Numbered from the stretch's first letter, positions 26,306 to 34,755 are shown. The stretch: DNA of 54,053 bases from an uncultured Clostridia bacterium (GCA_930990515.1 CAKNPS010000005.1:1-54053); one strand, 5' to 3'. Numbers and translations: made by a program. The notes: generated from the letters alone by a model not told the origin.

Positions 26306-27223
26306 CTATATTTCTAATTCTTCATAATCATTCTGATTACTTTCATTTTTAATTTTAACAGCACTTCCTGGTTTAATTAAATAACCTTCCGGCATATATA
26401 AACCAAAATTAGCAACGAATTTTTCAACATCTTCCATAGTTTTAATTTCTGGAAAATGCTCAATAATATAATCTTGCATTTCTCTACCTTTAAGTGCCAA
26501 ATATTCACATTGTTTTGTATTATAATTTGAATAGACACATCTATCTAAAATTAAAACATATTCGTCTTTTATAAGTTTTTCGTTCATAGTATCAAAATAT
26601 CTTTCTAGTTGACTATACTTTTTAAATTCTTTCACATACAATTTATGCCCAACAACAACTCCATCTGAATTAACCATTTCTTCGACATCTTTATATAAAT
26701 AAATTATTCGATTTAATAAATTTCTCATTCCGTTATATATTAAATTAGGACTATTAGTATCAATAATAATTTCAACATCAATTTGACGAGAAGTTTCCCA
26801 AAATCTACGAACTTCAGGTCGAAAATAGTTCCATAAATAAGCATTAAATACTGTTTGTGCTTCAGTCAAAATTAAAAATGAATAAGGTGGCAAAGGTGTA
26901 GTTTCATAATCGTCACAATGAAAACCAATTCGATAGGGGTCAACAACATAAGATTTAAAAGAAGGAATGCGAGTATAAGAACAATTAATATCAAAATTAG
27001 AGAAAACTAAATGTTCATAATTTTTAGAAAAGTTATAACCCAAATCATTATATTTATCTACCTTTTCGTAACTTCTCCAGCAATCTTCAACACCCTTTAA
27101 CATTTTTTCAGTTCCAATATATGTAGAGAGAAGTGTTTTCCCTGCACCTTCTTCTCCACATATAAGAACTTTTCCCTGCCTTTTGGACAAATCCATAAAA
27201 TCTTTAAAATATTTTACTTTCAT
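26306..27223 (-). CDS. zot: Zot/pI-like filamentous phage assembly ATPase
   Basis: A 305-aa homologue of the pI/Zot morphogenesis ATPases that drive extrusion of filamentous phages through the cell envelope. Seen: Walker A GEEGAGKTL (about 23-31), the Walker B-like SFLILTEAQTVFN (about 114-126) with the Zot-typical EA(Q) dyad, then a sensor block RRFWETSRQIDVEIIIDT and RNLLNRIIYLYKD. The C-terminal domain is shorter than in Gram-negative Zot proteins and no obvious transmembrane helix is seen. It forms a leftward unit with the 131-aa gene. This is the hallmark gene that identifies element B as inovirus-like. Confidence 0.88.
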   Translation of the reverse strand: MKVKYFKDFMDLSKRQGKVLICGEEGAGKTLLSTYIGTEKMLKGVEDCWRSYEKVDKYNDLGYNFSKNYEHLVFSNFDINCSYTRIPSFKSYVVDPYRIGFHCDDYETTPLPPYSFLILTEAQTVFNAYLWNYFRPEVRRFWETSRQIDVEIIIDTNSPNLIYNGMRNLLNRIIYLYKDVEEMVNSDGVVVGHKLYVKEFKKYSQLERYFDTMNEKLIKDEYVLILDRCVYSNYNTKQCEYLALKGREMQDYIIEHFPEIKTMEDVEKFVANFGLYMPEGYLIKPGSAVKIKNESNQNDYEELEI

Positions 27224-27241
27224 ATTTAAACCTATATTTAT

Positions 27242-27271
27242 TTGACTTTTAAATTTTATTAAAGTTATAAT
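27242..27271 (+). promoter_or_regulatory. Promoter of the lone plus-strand gene in the late region
   Basis: TTGACT (27242-27247) and TATAAT (27266-27271) with an 18-bp spacer, between the start of zot and the oppositely oriented 71-aa gene. Confidence 0.7.
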
Positions 27272-27290
27272 TTCTTAAAAGGAGCAAAAT

Positions 27291-27506
27291 ATGAATGAAT
27301 TAAAAATTGCTAAAAATTTAATAAACCATTATAATGAAACCAAAAAACAATACAATGATTTAATTTCAATTGCAATAAAAACAACAGATAATGACTTTGA
27401 AAATTGCGACTTTGAAAATTTAATAAAAATTTTAAAAAACAAAGGTTTTAATTCAAAAATTGAAATATTGGACAATAAAGAATATTTTACTTATCAACCC
27501 TTATAA
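27291..27506 (+). CDS. Small plus-strand protein transcribed against the late operon
   Basis: A 71-aa protein with AAAAGGAGC before its ATG and its own near-consensus promoter. It is charged and helical in its N-terminal two thirds (NLINHYNETKKQYNDLIS) and ends in beta-like residues. No family is recognised. It is the only gene on this strand between the repressor and the left end, and its 3' end overlaps the stop of the leftward 83-aa gene by 6 nt. Constitutive expression from the prophage, for example for superinfection immunity or regulation, is a plausible but unproven role. Confidence 0.65.
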   Translation: MNELKIAKNLINHYNETKKQYNDLISIAIKTTDNDFENCDFENLIKILKNKGFNSKIEILDNKEYFTYQPL

Positions 27507-27752
27507 TTTTCCATAAACAACATATTTATAAAATCTGTTTAAATTAACAAACTGAGTATGTCTTTGTCTCTTTTTGTCATACTTGTGGCCAACAACAATA
27601 ACTTCGTCAGCACCATAATCGTCAATATATTCTTCAAAATATCTAATTAACTCAGATTTTTTAAAATTTGCAAAACCACGACCACATAAGAAGTCATAAT
27701 TATTATTGCAATCTGCTTTGCATATTAAGATTTGTCCACTTTTCTTTATCAT
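27501..27752 (-). CDS. Unknown small phage protein
   Basis: An 83-aa protein starting MIKKSGQILICKADCNNNY. The start at 27752 has AGGGGTTAAA upstream; the in-frame extension to 27803 overlaps the terminator-like A/T region and lacks a site. Two Cys in the N-terminus and a DDYGADEVIVVG segment (about 57-66) are seen, but no family is recognised. A short hairpin AAAAGAGTAGA-AAA-TCTACTCTTTT (about 27767-27791) just before it may terminate the upstream late genes. Confidence 0.55.
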   Translation of the reverse strand: MIKKSGQILICKADCNNNYDFLCGRGFANFKKSELIRYFEEYIDDYGADEVIVVGHKYDKKRQRHTQFVNLNRFYKYVVYGKL

Positions 27753-27805
27753 TTTAACCCCTATGTAAAAGAGTAGAAAATCTACTCTTTTTTTATCTTT
27801 CAACT

Positions 27806-28009
27806 TTACTTATTTCTATTGCCTTTTCTATTAGCAAAATTTACACCACGCATAAACACATTTTGTTGTTGTCTTATTTCTTCTGCTCTATTTGCGTGAC
27901 GAACCCTTGTAACTGTATTTACTACTTTTCCATCAGGTGTTTTACCTGTATTTGCAATTCTACTATGGTATCTAAATCTTTGCTTTAAAGAATATCTTTT
28001 TCTTGGCAC
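27806..28009 (-). CDS. Small, very basic phage protein (possible ssDNA-binding protein)
   Basis: A 67-aa protein with about 18 Arg/Lys and hardly any acidic residues: MPRKRYSLKQRFRYHSRIAN at the N-terminus and FANRKGNRNK at the end. In inoviruses a small basic protein coats the single-stranded genome before assembly (pV-like), so this is a candidate by composition; it has no recognised OB fold. It overlaps the upstream 138-aa gene by 1 nt (stop/start) and is followed by a terminator-like hairpin. Confidence 0.6.
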   Translation of the reverse strand: MPRKRYSLKQRFRYHSRIANTGKTPDGKVVNTVTRVRHANRAEEIRQQQNVFMRGVNFANRKGNRNK

Positions 28010-28425
28010 TACTTATTCCCTACCTTTTTATAATTTTTAATATAAAAATCGTAGTAGTTTTTAATCATTGTATTTGAAGAATAATCTTTCGGAAATAATC
28101 TATAAACTTCCCCATTAGTAAGTTCATATTTAATACAAGTATAAACACCTGTAATATTTCCTTCTTCGTCAACCTTAAATTCATCTACGAGTTTTTTCGA
28201 CTTTACAAAACCATTTTGACCTGTAATTATAAATGAACGAAACAAGTCATAAAGTTTATTTCTATCACTAAAAATAATTTCTTCGCCATTATAAAATTTT
28301 ACAATACATTCACTTAAGATTCCAAAATTTGTTTTTCTTGACTTCAACTTTATACTTTCAACAATCTCATTCAAATCTTCTCTTAATTTAAATTCTTTTT
28401 CTTTTACTTCTTTAACATTTTCCAT
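28009..28425 (-). CDS. Unknown phage protein of the assembly module
   Basis: A 138-aa soluble protein, acidic and helical at the N-terminus (KEVKEKEFKLREDLNEIVES) and then a beta-rich segment (FGILSECIVKFYNGEEIIF; EEGNITGVYTCIKYELTNGEVYRLF). The beta-rich middle with alternating aromatics would suit an OB-fold ssDNA-binding protein, but no family is recognised. AAAGGAAAAAAG precedes its ATG. It is stop/start coupled to the basic 67-aa gene. Confidence 0.55.
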   Translation of the reverse strand: MENVKEVKEKEFKLREDLNEIVESIKLKSRKTNFGILSECIVKFYNGEEIIFSDRNKLYDLFRSFIITGQNGFVKSKKLVDEFKVDEEGNITGVYTCIKYELTNGEVYRLFPKDYSSNTMIKNYYDFYIKNYKKVGNK

Positions 28426-28494
28426 TTCTTTTTTCCTTTTAAATAAAATAAATTATTATAAATTTAAGGTTCCGGACCACTTAAATTTATTGGT

Positions 28495-28576
28495 AAAGAG
28501 AGATTTGACAAATCAAGGAGAAAATAAAAACAAATCTCTCTTTTGGTGGTGGGTAGTATTTAAAAAGGCCCCACCA
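28495..28576. other. Two hairpins after the surface-protein gene (terminator or packaging signal)
   Basis: Stem 1: AAAGAGAGATTTG / CAAATCTCTCTTT (28495-28507 / 28531-28543), 13 bp perfect. Stem 2: TGGTGGG / CCCACCA (28547-28553 / 28570-28576) with an A/T loop. They lie in a 164-bp gap between two late genes, where filamentous phages often carry a central terminator. Confidence 0.6.
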
Positions 28577-28589
28577 TCGCTTTTATATA

Positions 28590-30626
28590 TTAAGCAACTA
28601 AACCAAGTTCAGTTGTTTCTGCATCATCTTCAATAGGTGTGCAAGTTCCAGATTCAAAATTATAGTAAACTTTACCTTGGTCTGGATTTACACTAGATGA
28701 AATAGTTGCTCCGTTTTCATCTTCTTCAACAGTGTCCCAAGCATAACCAGATGAATAAATTAGTGTAATTTGATTATTTGCATTTTTAAATAATAACAGT
28801 CCTTGATAACCAGAGTTGTCAGAACTTATCATTACATCTCCATTTAATAAAGAATTAAAAATGTTAAATTTTGGACTCTTATATAATTCAGTTACTTGCT
28901 CAGTCTCCGCATCAAATAATAATATGTTATAAGACCCAGATGATGGAGATACAATAACATTACCATTATTTAATTTATAAAAATATTTATAATACGCCCC
29001 TTCAGGATAAATATCTTTAAGATCATTTGATTCAAAATCAAATACCAAAAGCCCATAAAACGAACCAGACATTAAGACTTTTCCTGGAGCATATTCAAAA
29101 TAATCTTCAATACTAGTTTTACTCCTAATTAAACTTTTGGTTATTATTTCATTAGTATTTGGATTATAAATTAGCATATTACCAGAAGTTCCATTTCCAG
29201 AACGATTGATTAATACATATCCATTTGATAAACGATAAAAATATTTCCAAGCATTATTACTACTATAAATACGAGAAACTATATTATTTGAAATATCATA
29301 TAAAAATAATCCATTATAAGTTGAACTTGTACCATTTGAACTCATTAAAACGATATTGTTAGGTATTTCAAAAAAGTTTTGTAATGTAGGTTTATTGATG
29401 TTTTCTTCAAATGGAACTTCAGTTAAAGTCTTTTGTTCAAAATCATAAATATAGAGTCCACTTAAATTATCACTTGCTACTAAAACATTACCATTTGTAA
29501 GTTCATAAAAATTTTGAAAATGTGTACTTTCATATAATAATGTTATTGAATAATCTGCATTAATCAAATAAAGTCCTGTTATTTCATTACCACCAAGAAG
29601 AGAAATTCCAGTAGAAGTTTTAAAGATATACAATTCTCTTCCATCAAATAATGTTTCCAAATAAACTTTATTAGGGTCATTTTCAAGAGCATATTCAAGA
29701 TTTGAAATTGTAGCATTAAGTGTTGCTATTTGTCCTGTAAGATTTGAAATTGTTTGTGCATCGGTTGTGTTTTGAGCCAAAGCATCATTATATAATTCTT
29801 GTATTTCTTCTAAATCTGCTTGCACTTCTGAAAGTTGACTTTGAAGAGTGGATATCTGACTTGTTTGAGAAGTAATTGTTGAATTAAGTTCTGTTATGTC
29901 TTCTTCAAGGTCAGCAACTTGTCCTTCAAGTTCAGTCTTATCAGCAGTTAATGTTGAAATTTGAGAATTAAGAGAATTAACAGTTTCTTCGTGTTCTTCA
30001 TTTTCTGTAGCAATTTGTGTTTGAAGTGAAGATATTGTTTGGTCTTTCTCTGTAACTTCTTCTTCAAGAGTTGTTTTCTCTTGAGTTACTGTTTCAAGTT
30101 CCTGAAGTTTTTGATTTAAAGTGTTTGTTAATTCTTCATTATCATTTTCACTTTCTGCTAGTCCACTTTCCAGTTCATCAATTTCAGTTTCTAGTTCTGT
30201 GATATAACTTATTTTTTCTTCTAACTGTTCTTCAATTACTGATTTCTCACTTGTTAAAGTTTCAATTTGATTATTTAAATTTGAAACGATTTCTGTGTGT
30301 TCTTTATTAGTATTATCTAATTCAGTTTGAAGAGAAGAAATTGTGTTCTCTTTTTCAGTAAGTATTATTTCTAATTCTGCTTTTTCATCTGAGATTTGTT
30401 TGTATTTAACATTAAGCAAAGTTAATTGATTTTCTTTCTCAGTCAAACTTATTTGCAAATTATTCACATTTTCAGTTATTGCATCAATTTGACTTTCTTG
30501 TGCTTCAACTATCTGAGTATAATGAGAATCATTTACACTGTTTGAAACAGCAAGTCCAGCACCGAAAGTTCCAACTGGAATCGCAATACATAACAGAGCA
30601 ATTATTGTCTTGGTTAATTTATTCAT
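28590..30626 (-). CDS. Secreted coiled-coil stalk with a seven-repeat propeller-like head (phage adsorption candidate)
   Basis: A 678-aa protein. Seen: an N-terminal signal peptide or anchor (TKTIIALLCIAIPVGTFGAG, about 4-23); a long heptad coiled coil with duplicated blocks (about 35-310, NDNEELTNTLNQ, LEEEVTEKDQTISSLQ); then about seven repeats of 40-50 residues with the pattern F-x-L-x-NGNV-x(5-8)-GL-(Y/F/L)-x-(Y/F)-D (about 330-640, e.g. YELTNGNVLVASDNLSGLYI). A seven-bladed beta-propeller on a stalk is the natural reading. Inference: host-receptor or cell-surface binding at the phage tip, or a surface protein displayed by the lysogen. Confidence 0.7.
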   Translation of the reverse strand: MNKLTKTIIALLCIAIPVGTFGAGLAVSNSVNDSHYTQIVEAQESQIDAITENVNNLQISLTEKENQLTLLNVKYKQISDEKAELEIILTEKENTISSLQTELDNTNKEHTEIVSNLNNQIETLTSEKSVIEEQLEEKISYITELETEIDELESGLAESENDNEELTNTLNQKLQELETVTQEKTTLEEEVTEKDQTISSLQTQIATENEEHEETVNSLNSQISTLTADKTELEGQVADLEEDITELNSTITSQTSQISTLQSQLSEVQADLEEIQELYNDALAQNTTDAQTISNLTGQIATLNATISNLEYALENDPNKVYLETLFDGRELYIFKTSTGISLLGGNEITGLYLINADYSITLLYESTHFQNFYELTNGNVLVASDNLSGLYIYDFEQKTLTEVPFEENINKPTLQNFFEIPNNIVLMSSNGTSSTYNGLFLYDISNNIVSRIYSSNNAWKYFYRLSNGYVLINRSGNGTSGNMLIYNPNTNEIITKSLIRSKTSIEDYFEYAPGKVLMSGSFYGLLVFDFESNDLKDIYPEGAYYKYFYKLNNGNVIVSPSSGSYNILLFDAETEQVTELYKSPKFNIFNSLLNGDVMISSDNSGYQGLLLFKNANNQITLIYSSGYAWDTVEEDENGATISSSVNPDQGKVYYNFESGTCTPIEDDAETTELGLVA

Positions 30627-30637
30627 AATTCCTCCTT

Positions 30638-30898
30638 TTAACTAACTCTTGTTAGAACAATCTCATTTTCGCCATCTTCAATAACCATAGTTTCGTCATC
30701 TTGATTTTCATCTTCATTTGGTGTTTCTTCAACTTGTTCTTGTGAACTTCCAAAGTATTCCTGGAACACTGGTGTTACCATTTCTCGATTATCAATGAAG
30801 AAATAAATTGAGAACCCAGCAAAAATCAGCACCGCAAGAGAAAAGAAAAATCCACAAATTTTACCAATCAATTTCAAAATTAACATTCTTTTCACCAC
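30638..30898 (-). CDS. Small single-span membrane protein (coat-like candidate)
   Basis: An 86-aa protein with a basic N-terminus (MVKRMLILK), one transmembrane helix (about 9-35) and an acidic, Gln/Glu/Asp-rich C-terminus (QVEETPNEDENQDDETM). Composition and size resemble minor coat proteins of filamentous phages. It sits 11 nt before the stalk-head gene and 15 nt after the other coiled-coil gene. AAAGGTGGTG precedes the ATG. No family is recognised. Confidence 0.55.
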   Translation of the reverse strand: MVKRMLILKLIGKICGFFFSLAVLIFAGFSIYFFIDNREMVTPVFQEYFGSSQEQVEETPNEDENQDDETMVIEDGENEIVLTRVS

Positions 30899-30913
30899 CT
30901 TTTAAATTAAATT

Positions 30914-32437
30914 TTAATTTTGTTCGTATGGCAATTCAGAACCAATAGCATCAGAAAGTAAAGATATATATGAATTTTCAAGTTCATATATAAATGAACA
31001 ATTTTCAACACTTATACTATTAATTCCATTTGGCAATGTTTCAAAATTAACATTGATGCCATAACCATTTCTAGTAAAGAAATTCCCAAATGTAATTGTA
31101 AAATTGTAACCAGCAAAAGTGCCTGTAGTTGAATATTCAATTCTATTGCTAAATAATGTTTTGTTTTTTGAATTTAAATTTTTAATTTCAACATTATCAG
31201 TAAAACCTTCTTCATTAGATGTTAATGTAAAATTAATATTCTTTAAACCTAAAAAGTCTACATTATATTTACTTAACTCATCTAAAGTCTGAACACTCAT
31301 ATAAGAATCTCCAGCACTAATACGATATTTAGTGTCTGTTGCTTGAATATTTAAAAGAATTTCGGCATTCAAAACATATTCATAAACTGTTGTTCCTGAT
31401 AAATCAATCTGATAACCTTGTGTAGATAACTCAGTAATAGGAGTATCTAAAGTAATACCAGAATCTAAAACCAATTCAAGATTTTCATCACTAAAATCAA
31501 TTCTATTATCAAAAACTAAAATATCTTTAACTGTTAGATTTTTTCCATAAAAATAACACTTTTCATTGTCGTTTAATCTAACAGGAACTGTTTCGCCAAG
31601 AACAGAATAAAATGTATAATCATTATCAACTTCAAAATTAGAAAAATCAAAAACTACATCAGAGTTTTCAGTTGTTGACCAACCATAAAACCAAGTATCT
31701 TTTGTTTGCTCAATAGTTGGAACTTCAAAATTTGAACCTTCTTTTAAATATAAAGAAGAAACTACTAAATCAGTTGATGTATCAATAAATTCAAGTTTAT
31801 AATAATCTGTTAAATTCATATCTTCATAAGCTTTTAATTGTGCTTGTAAGTCTGTAATTTGGTTTTGTAAATCAATTTTATCCGCTTCCAAAGTAGAAAT
31901 AGTATTTTCCAATTCTGCATTTTTTTCTTCTAATTGAGTTTTTGCAGTTGTTAATAAATTAATTTCTTCAATTTTTGCATCTATTTCTGATTGAAGATTA
32001 GTTTTATCAGTATTAGCTTGAGATAATAAACCATTAAGTCTATTTATTTCTTCTGAATCAATCTCTGCTTGATTTTCTAATTCAGATTTTGCAGTTTCCA
32101 ACTCTACAATATAAGCATTTTTTTCTGCCAACTCTGTCTCTTTTTGAGTTTTTTCTGTTGTTAAAGTTTCAACTTGAATTTTATAATTTTCAATAGTTAT
32201 CAAATTTTCTTCGTTTAAACTTTGAAGATTATCAACTTTTAAAATTAATTCATTTTTATCATTTTGCAAAACACTTATTTGTTCTTGTAATTCTTTTGCT
32301 TGCTCAATTACAGAACTATTTTCTTGAATATAATTCTCATTTTGAGCATACATTATACCAAAGGTAACTCCACAAATTGTTCCTGCAAAAAGAAAAATAA
32401 TAACAATATAACCAACAATTTTTTTCATATATTCCAC
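30914..32437 (-). CDS. Membrane-anchored coiled-coil protein with InlB B-repeat-like domain
   Basis: A 507-aa protein. An N-terminal hydrophobic segment (KKIVGYIVIIFLFAGTICGV, about 5-24) anchors or exports it; a heptad coiled coil follows (about 35-210, QNDKNELILKVDNLQSLNEE). Then a List-Bact-type beta domain, with YYKLEFIDTSTDLVVSSLYL and the diagnostic FYGWSTTENSDVVFDFSN, occupies about 215-290, and a beta-rich C-terminal domain of unknown type completes it. It has the same plan (anchor, stalk, head) as the 678-aa gene but a different head. Likely exposed on phage or cell surface. Confidence 0.68.
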   Translation of the reverse strand: MEYMKKIVGYIVIIFLFAGTICGVTFGIMYAQNENYIQENSSVIEQAKELQEQISVLQNDKNELILKVDNLQSLNEENLITIENYKIQVETLTTEKTQKETELAEKNAYIVELETAKSELENQAEIDSEEINRLNGLLSQANTDKTNLQSEIDAKIEEINLLTTAKTQLEEKNAELENTISTLEADKIDLQNQITDLQAQLKAYEDMNLTDYYKLEFIDTSTDLVVSSLYLKEGSNFEVPTIEQTKDTWFYGWSTTENSDVVFDFSNFEVDNDYTFYSVLGETVPVRLNDNEKCYFYGKNLTVKDILVFDNRIDFSDENLELVLDSGITLDTPITELSTQGYQIDLSGTTVYEYVLNAEILLNIQATDTKYRISAGDSYMSVQTLDELSKYNVDFLGLKNINFTLTSNEEGFTDNVEIKNLNSKNKTLFSNRIEYSTTGTFAGYNFTITFGNFFTRNGYGINVNFETLPNGINSISVENCSFIYELENSYISLLSDAIGSELPYEQN

Positions 32438-32440
32438 CTT

Positions 32441-33892
32441 TTAACCATTATCACTAAAGATAGAAAATGGAGCAGTTATCAAATACCAAATTCCTTTAAA
32501 TAAATATTTAAAAAATAGAAAAATTAATTTTAAAAAGCCAACAATTAATGAAGGAAAAAATGTCAATAATAATACAAAAACTAATAAACCTAAAATAACA
32601 TAAAATATAATTTTAAAAATATCTTTAACTGTTAAATAAGTATTTGTCTCATTATCAGGAACACCATCGCCAGTTTGTTTATTATCAATAATTCCTAAAT
32701 TATAAATTTTATCATTATATTCAAATTTTAGACGCATTAATGAAACATTGCTAACAATAGTATAATCAACATCTCCACCACCACCTGTTCCTAATGTTTC
32801 CAAAATATAATCAGTTGCATCAAAACTTAACACCCATTGCATTTCTTCTAAATCATTTTTACCTTCTTCAGTTAATTCAGACACTATATGAACATCAAAT
32901 ATTCCCGAAGAATATACCTTTTCAACATTAACACTATCTAAAAATTCATCTACTGTTTGTATTCCTTCCCAATCATAAGTAAAATTACGGTCATTACCTA
33001 TTAAACCACTTGAACCAACTGTAACAGAAACTTCATTATTAAACAACGATAAATGTGAATATTTATCTTCAATTTCTCCATAATTAGAAGAAAACGGCTT
33101 ATTATTATTTAAAGAAGAATTATCTAAATATCTTAAATGAACTAATTGTGTTTGATAATAAATATCTGCTTCATACAACTTATCTATTTCCATATCTGTG
33201 GAAAAAGCAACAAAATGTCTATCACAAGACTTATTTATCCAATTATTTACACCTTCATATCTAACAAACCCAACATACTTAGATGTAACTTCTATAGTAT
33301 CAAAATAATCACATTCAACAACTACACCATTCTCACTATTAGACATTGTATAGGCTTTTCCTACTTTATAAGAAACTTCTTCAACTATATTTTCATTGTC
33401 AGGTTCTTCATCAATAAGACTATTAAATAATCTAAAAATTGAAGATATTTCATAATATCTAGTATTTTTATCAGAAACAGTGAAATTGTCAACTTTATAT
33501 TTAAAAATAGTTTGATAATTATCTAAATATATCAATTTATAATTTATATAATTTAAAGTATCTCCGTATGTAGTTGATATATTAATTGATGTTGCTTTGA
33601 TTTCTTCATATTTAGAATTAGGTTGATAAACATATATAAATAATTCGTTATCTTCGCTTTCTGCAATCTGAATGACTTGAAGTGAATAATTTTCTTCAAT
33701 AACTGGATATTCTTCAATATTAAAATTTTCGTCTTTTTCTAAATCTTCTAACACTGAAGTATATTCTATTTCACTTTCTGCTAAAACATTAAAAGGTGTA
33801 ACTATGGAAAATAAACAAGAAAGAATAAGCATTAAAATAATCAATGCAGAAATAATTTTTACATTTTCTCTTTTAACTTGTCTATTCTCCAT
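32441..33892 (-). CDS. Large secreted protein with C-terminal membrane helices (pIII/minor-coat-like)
   Basis: A 483-aa protein with a signal peptide (IISALIILMLILSCLFSIVTP, about 13-33, possible cleavage after AES), a large extracellular beta-rich region (about 40-400) with several acidic stretches, and a C-terminal hydrophobic region of two to three helices (IFYVILGLLVFVLLLTFFP and FLFFKYLFKGIWYLITAPF, about 420-475). Signal peptide, ectodomain and C-terminal anchor are the plan of filamentous-phage adsorption proteins (pIII). It lies directly after the coat-like gene and ends 3 nt before the next gene. Confidence 0.68.
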   Translation of the reverse strand: MENRQVKRENVKIISALIILMLILSCLFSIVTPFNVLAESEIEYTSVLEDLEKDENFNIEEYPVIEENYSLQVIQIAESEDNELFIYVYQPNSKYEEIKATSINISTTYGDTLNYINYKLIYLDNYQTIFKYKVDNFTVSDKNTRYYEISSIFRLFNSLIDEEPDNENIVEEVSYKVGKAYTMSNSENGVVVECDYFDTIEVTSKYVGFVRYEGVNNWINKSCDRHFVAFSTDMEIDKLYEADIYYQTQLVHLRYLDNSSLNNNKPFSSNYGEIEDKYSHLSLFNNEVSVTVGSSGLIGNDRNFTYDWEGIQTVDEFLDSVNVEKVYSSGIFDVHIVSELTEEGKNDLEEMQWVLSFDATDYILETLGTGGGGDVDYTIVSNVSLMRLKFEYNDKIYNLGIIDNKQTGDGVPDNETNTYLTVKDIFKIIFYVILGLLVFVLLLTFFPSLIVGFLKLIFLFFKYLFKGIWYLITAPFSIFSDNG

Positions 33893-33904
33893 AACTTCCC
33901 CTTA

Positions 33905-34108
33905 TTATCTCAAAAATAAAACTTTAGCAGTTTCAACAACAGGTTCTTCAACTTCTTTTGCAATTCCAAACCAAGTTTGCCATTCTGTTACCACATCTTG
34001 ACCGTGAACTGATGCAAGAATTAAAGACACAATAAAGAAACAAGCAACAATAGCAACGACAGCAATAGCAACCCATAGTTTCCATTTCTCAATTGATAAT
34101 CTTGCCAT
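33905..34108 (-). CDS. Probable major coat protein (pVIII-like)
   Basis: A 67-aa protein with a basic N-terminus (MARLSIEKWK), one long transmembrane helix (about 12-35, LWVAIAVVAIVACFFIVSL) and an acidic C-terminus. Size and single helix are those of filamentous-phage coat proteins, although the charge order (basic then acidic) is opposite to the mature Ff coat. The start at 34108 follows GGGGTGG at a proper distance; the upstream GTG frame is read-through. It is the first of the late membrane-protein genes. Confidence 0.65.
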   Translation of the reverse strand: MARLSIEKWKLWVAIAVVAIVACFFIVSLILASVHGQDVVTEWQTWFGIAKEVEEPVVETAKVLFLR

Positions 34109-34166
34109 AACAACCACCCCTTATATAAATTTTGGTTAGACACTTTCGTGTTTCGACTTTTATGTA

Positions 34167-34337
34167 TTAACAAAAAGATTTTTTATAATTTTTTAATGCT
34201 AATTCGTCTCTCTTCAAAAGATATTCACGATATAAAACCGCTTCTTCTTGCGTTTCAAATCTTCGTTTAACATATTTACAAGCCGGATTATAAACTATAA
34301 AATAATCTTCACACTTCTCAACAATATATTTTGTCAT
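34167..34337 (-). CDS. 56-aa early phage protein
   Basis: An open frame from ATG 34337 to TAA 34167 encodes 56 aa: hydrophilic, with Cys at 9, 20 and 56 and a KRRFETQEEAVLYREYLLKR helix (about 24-43). It overlaps the end of the 78-aa gene by 20 nt in another frame, as usual in compact phage genomes. No family is recognised. Between it and the coat gene lies an ACAC-GAAA-GTGT hairpin (about 34140-34155). Confidence 0.6.
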   Translation of the reverse strand: MTKYIVEKCEDYFIVYNPACKYVKRRFETQEEAVLYREYLLKRDELALKNYKKSFC

Positions 34338-34554
34338 TTACACATCTCACTTTTAAACCTTTAAATTCAGGTGTTTTTTGATATAACATCGCATATTCAA
34401 AATTTCCGTGCTTTTTCATAACCTTTGCAAGATTAATTTCATTCCCAGTTTTTGCGACTTGCTTTAACTCTTTCTCTGATTGCTTATATCTTTTTCTTAA
34501 TTCACTTTTGCTTAACTTATTAGCCAAAGATTTTTGATAATCTGTAAAAAACAT
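34318..34554 (-). CDS. Small early phage protein
   Basis: A 78-aa basic, helical protein (SLANKLSKSELRKRYKQSEKEL in its N-terminal half, shown in part: LSKSELRKRYKQSEKEL) with a short C-terminal beta-like stretch. No family is recognised. It begins 12 nt after the 62-aa gene, so it is part of the same early operon. AAAGGGGTGG precedes the ATG. A role in early control or replication is possible. Confidence 0.55.
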   Translation of the reverse strand: MFFTDYQKSLANKLSKSELRKRYKQSEKELKQVAKTGNEINLAKVMKKHGNFEYAMLYQKTPEFKGLKVRCVNDKIYC

Positions 34555-34566
34555 TTTCCACCCCTT

Positions 34567-34755
34567 TTAAATTTCCTTTTTGTTTCCGTTTTCGTCTACA
34601 GAATATAAAACTTGACCAACTTTAAACGGAATATCGAAATTTACAAAAACATCTGAAATTTGCTCCACTTCTTCACTAGAAAGCAAAGATAAATTTTTCC
34701 TTGTCACATCACAAAATACTACATAATTTTTAACTTCTTTATTTTCTTCTTTCAT
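34567..34755 (-). CDS. First small gene of the leftward early operon
   Basis: A 62-aa acidic protein with KKEENK-type charged ends. It is the first gene after the operator region and the most likely direct target of the repressor, with AAAAGGGAGAAAAG before its ATG. It contains DVTRKNLSLLSSEEVEQIS (about 15-33) and a VGQVLYSVDENG segment, but no family is recognised. Because it is transcribed from the promoter that carries operator sites, it may be a Cro-like or anti-repressor protein. Confidence 0.55.
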   Translation of the reverse strand: MKEENKEVKNYVVFCDVTRKNLSLLSSEEVEQISDVFVNFDIPFKVGQVLYSVDENGNKKEI

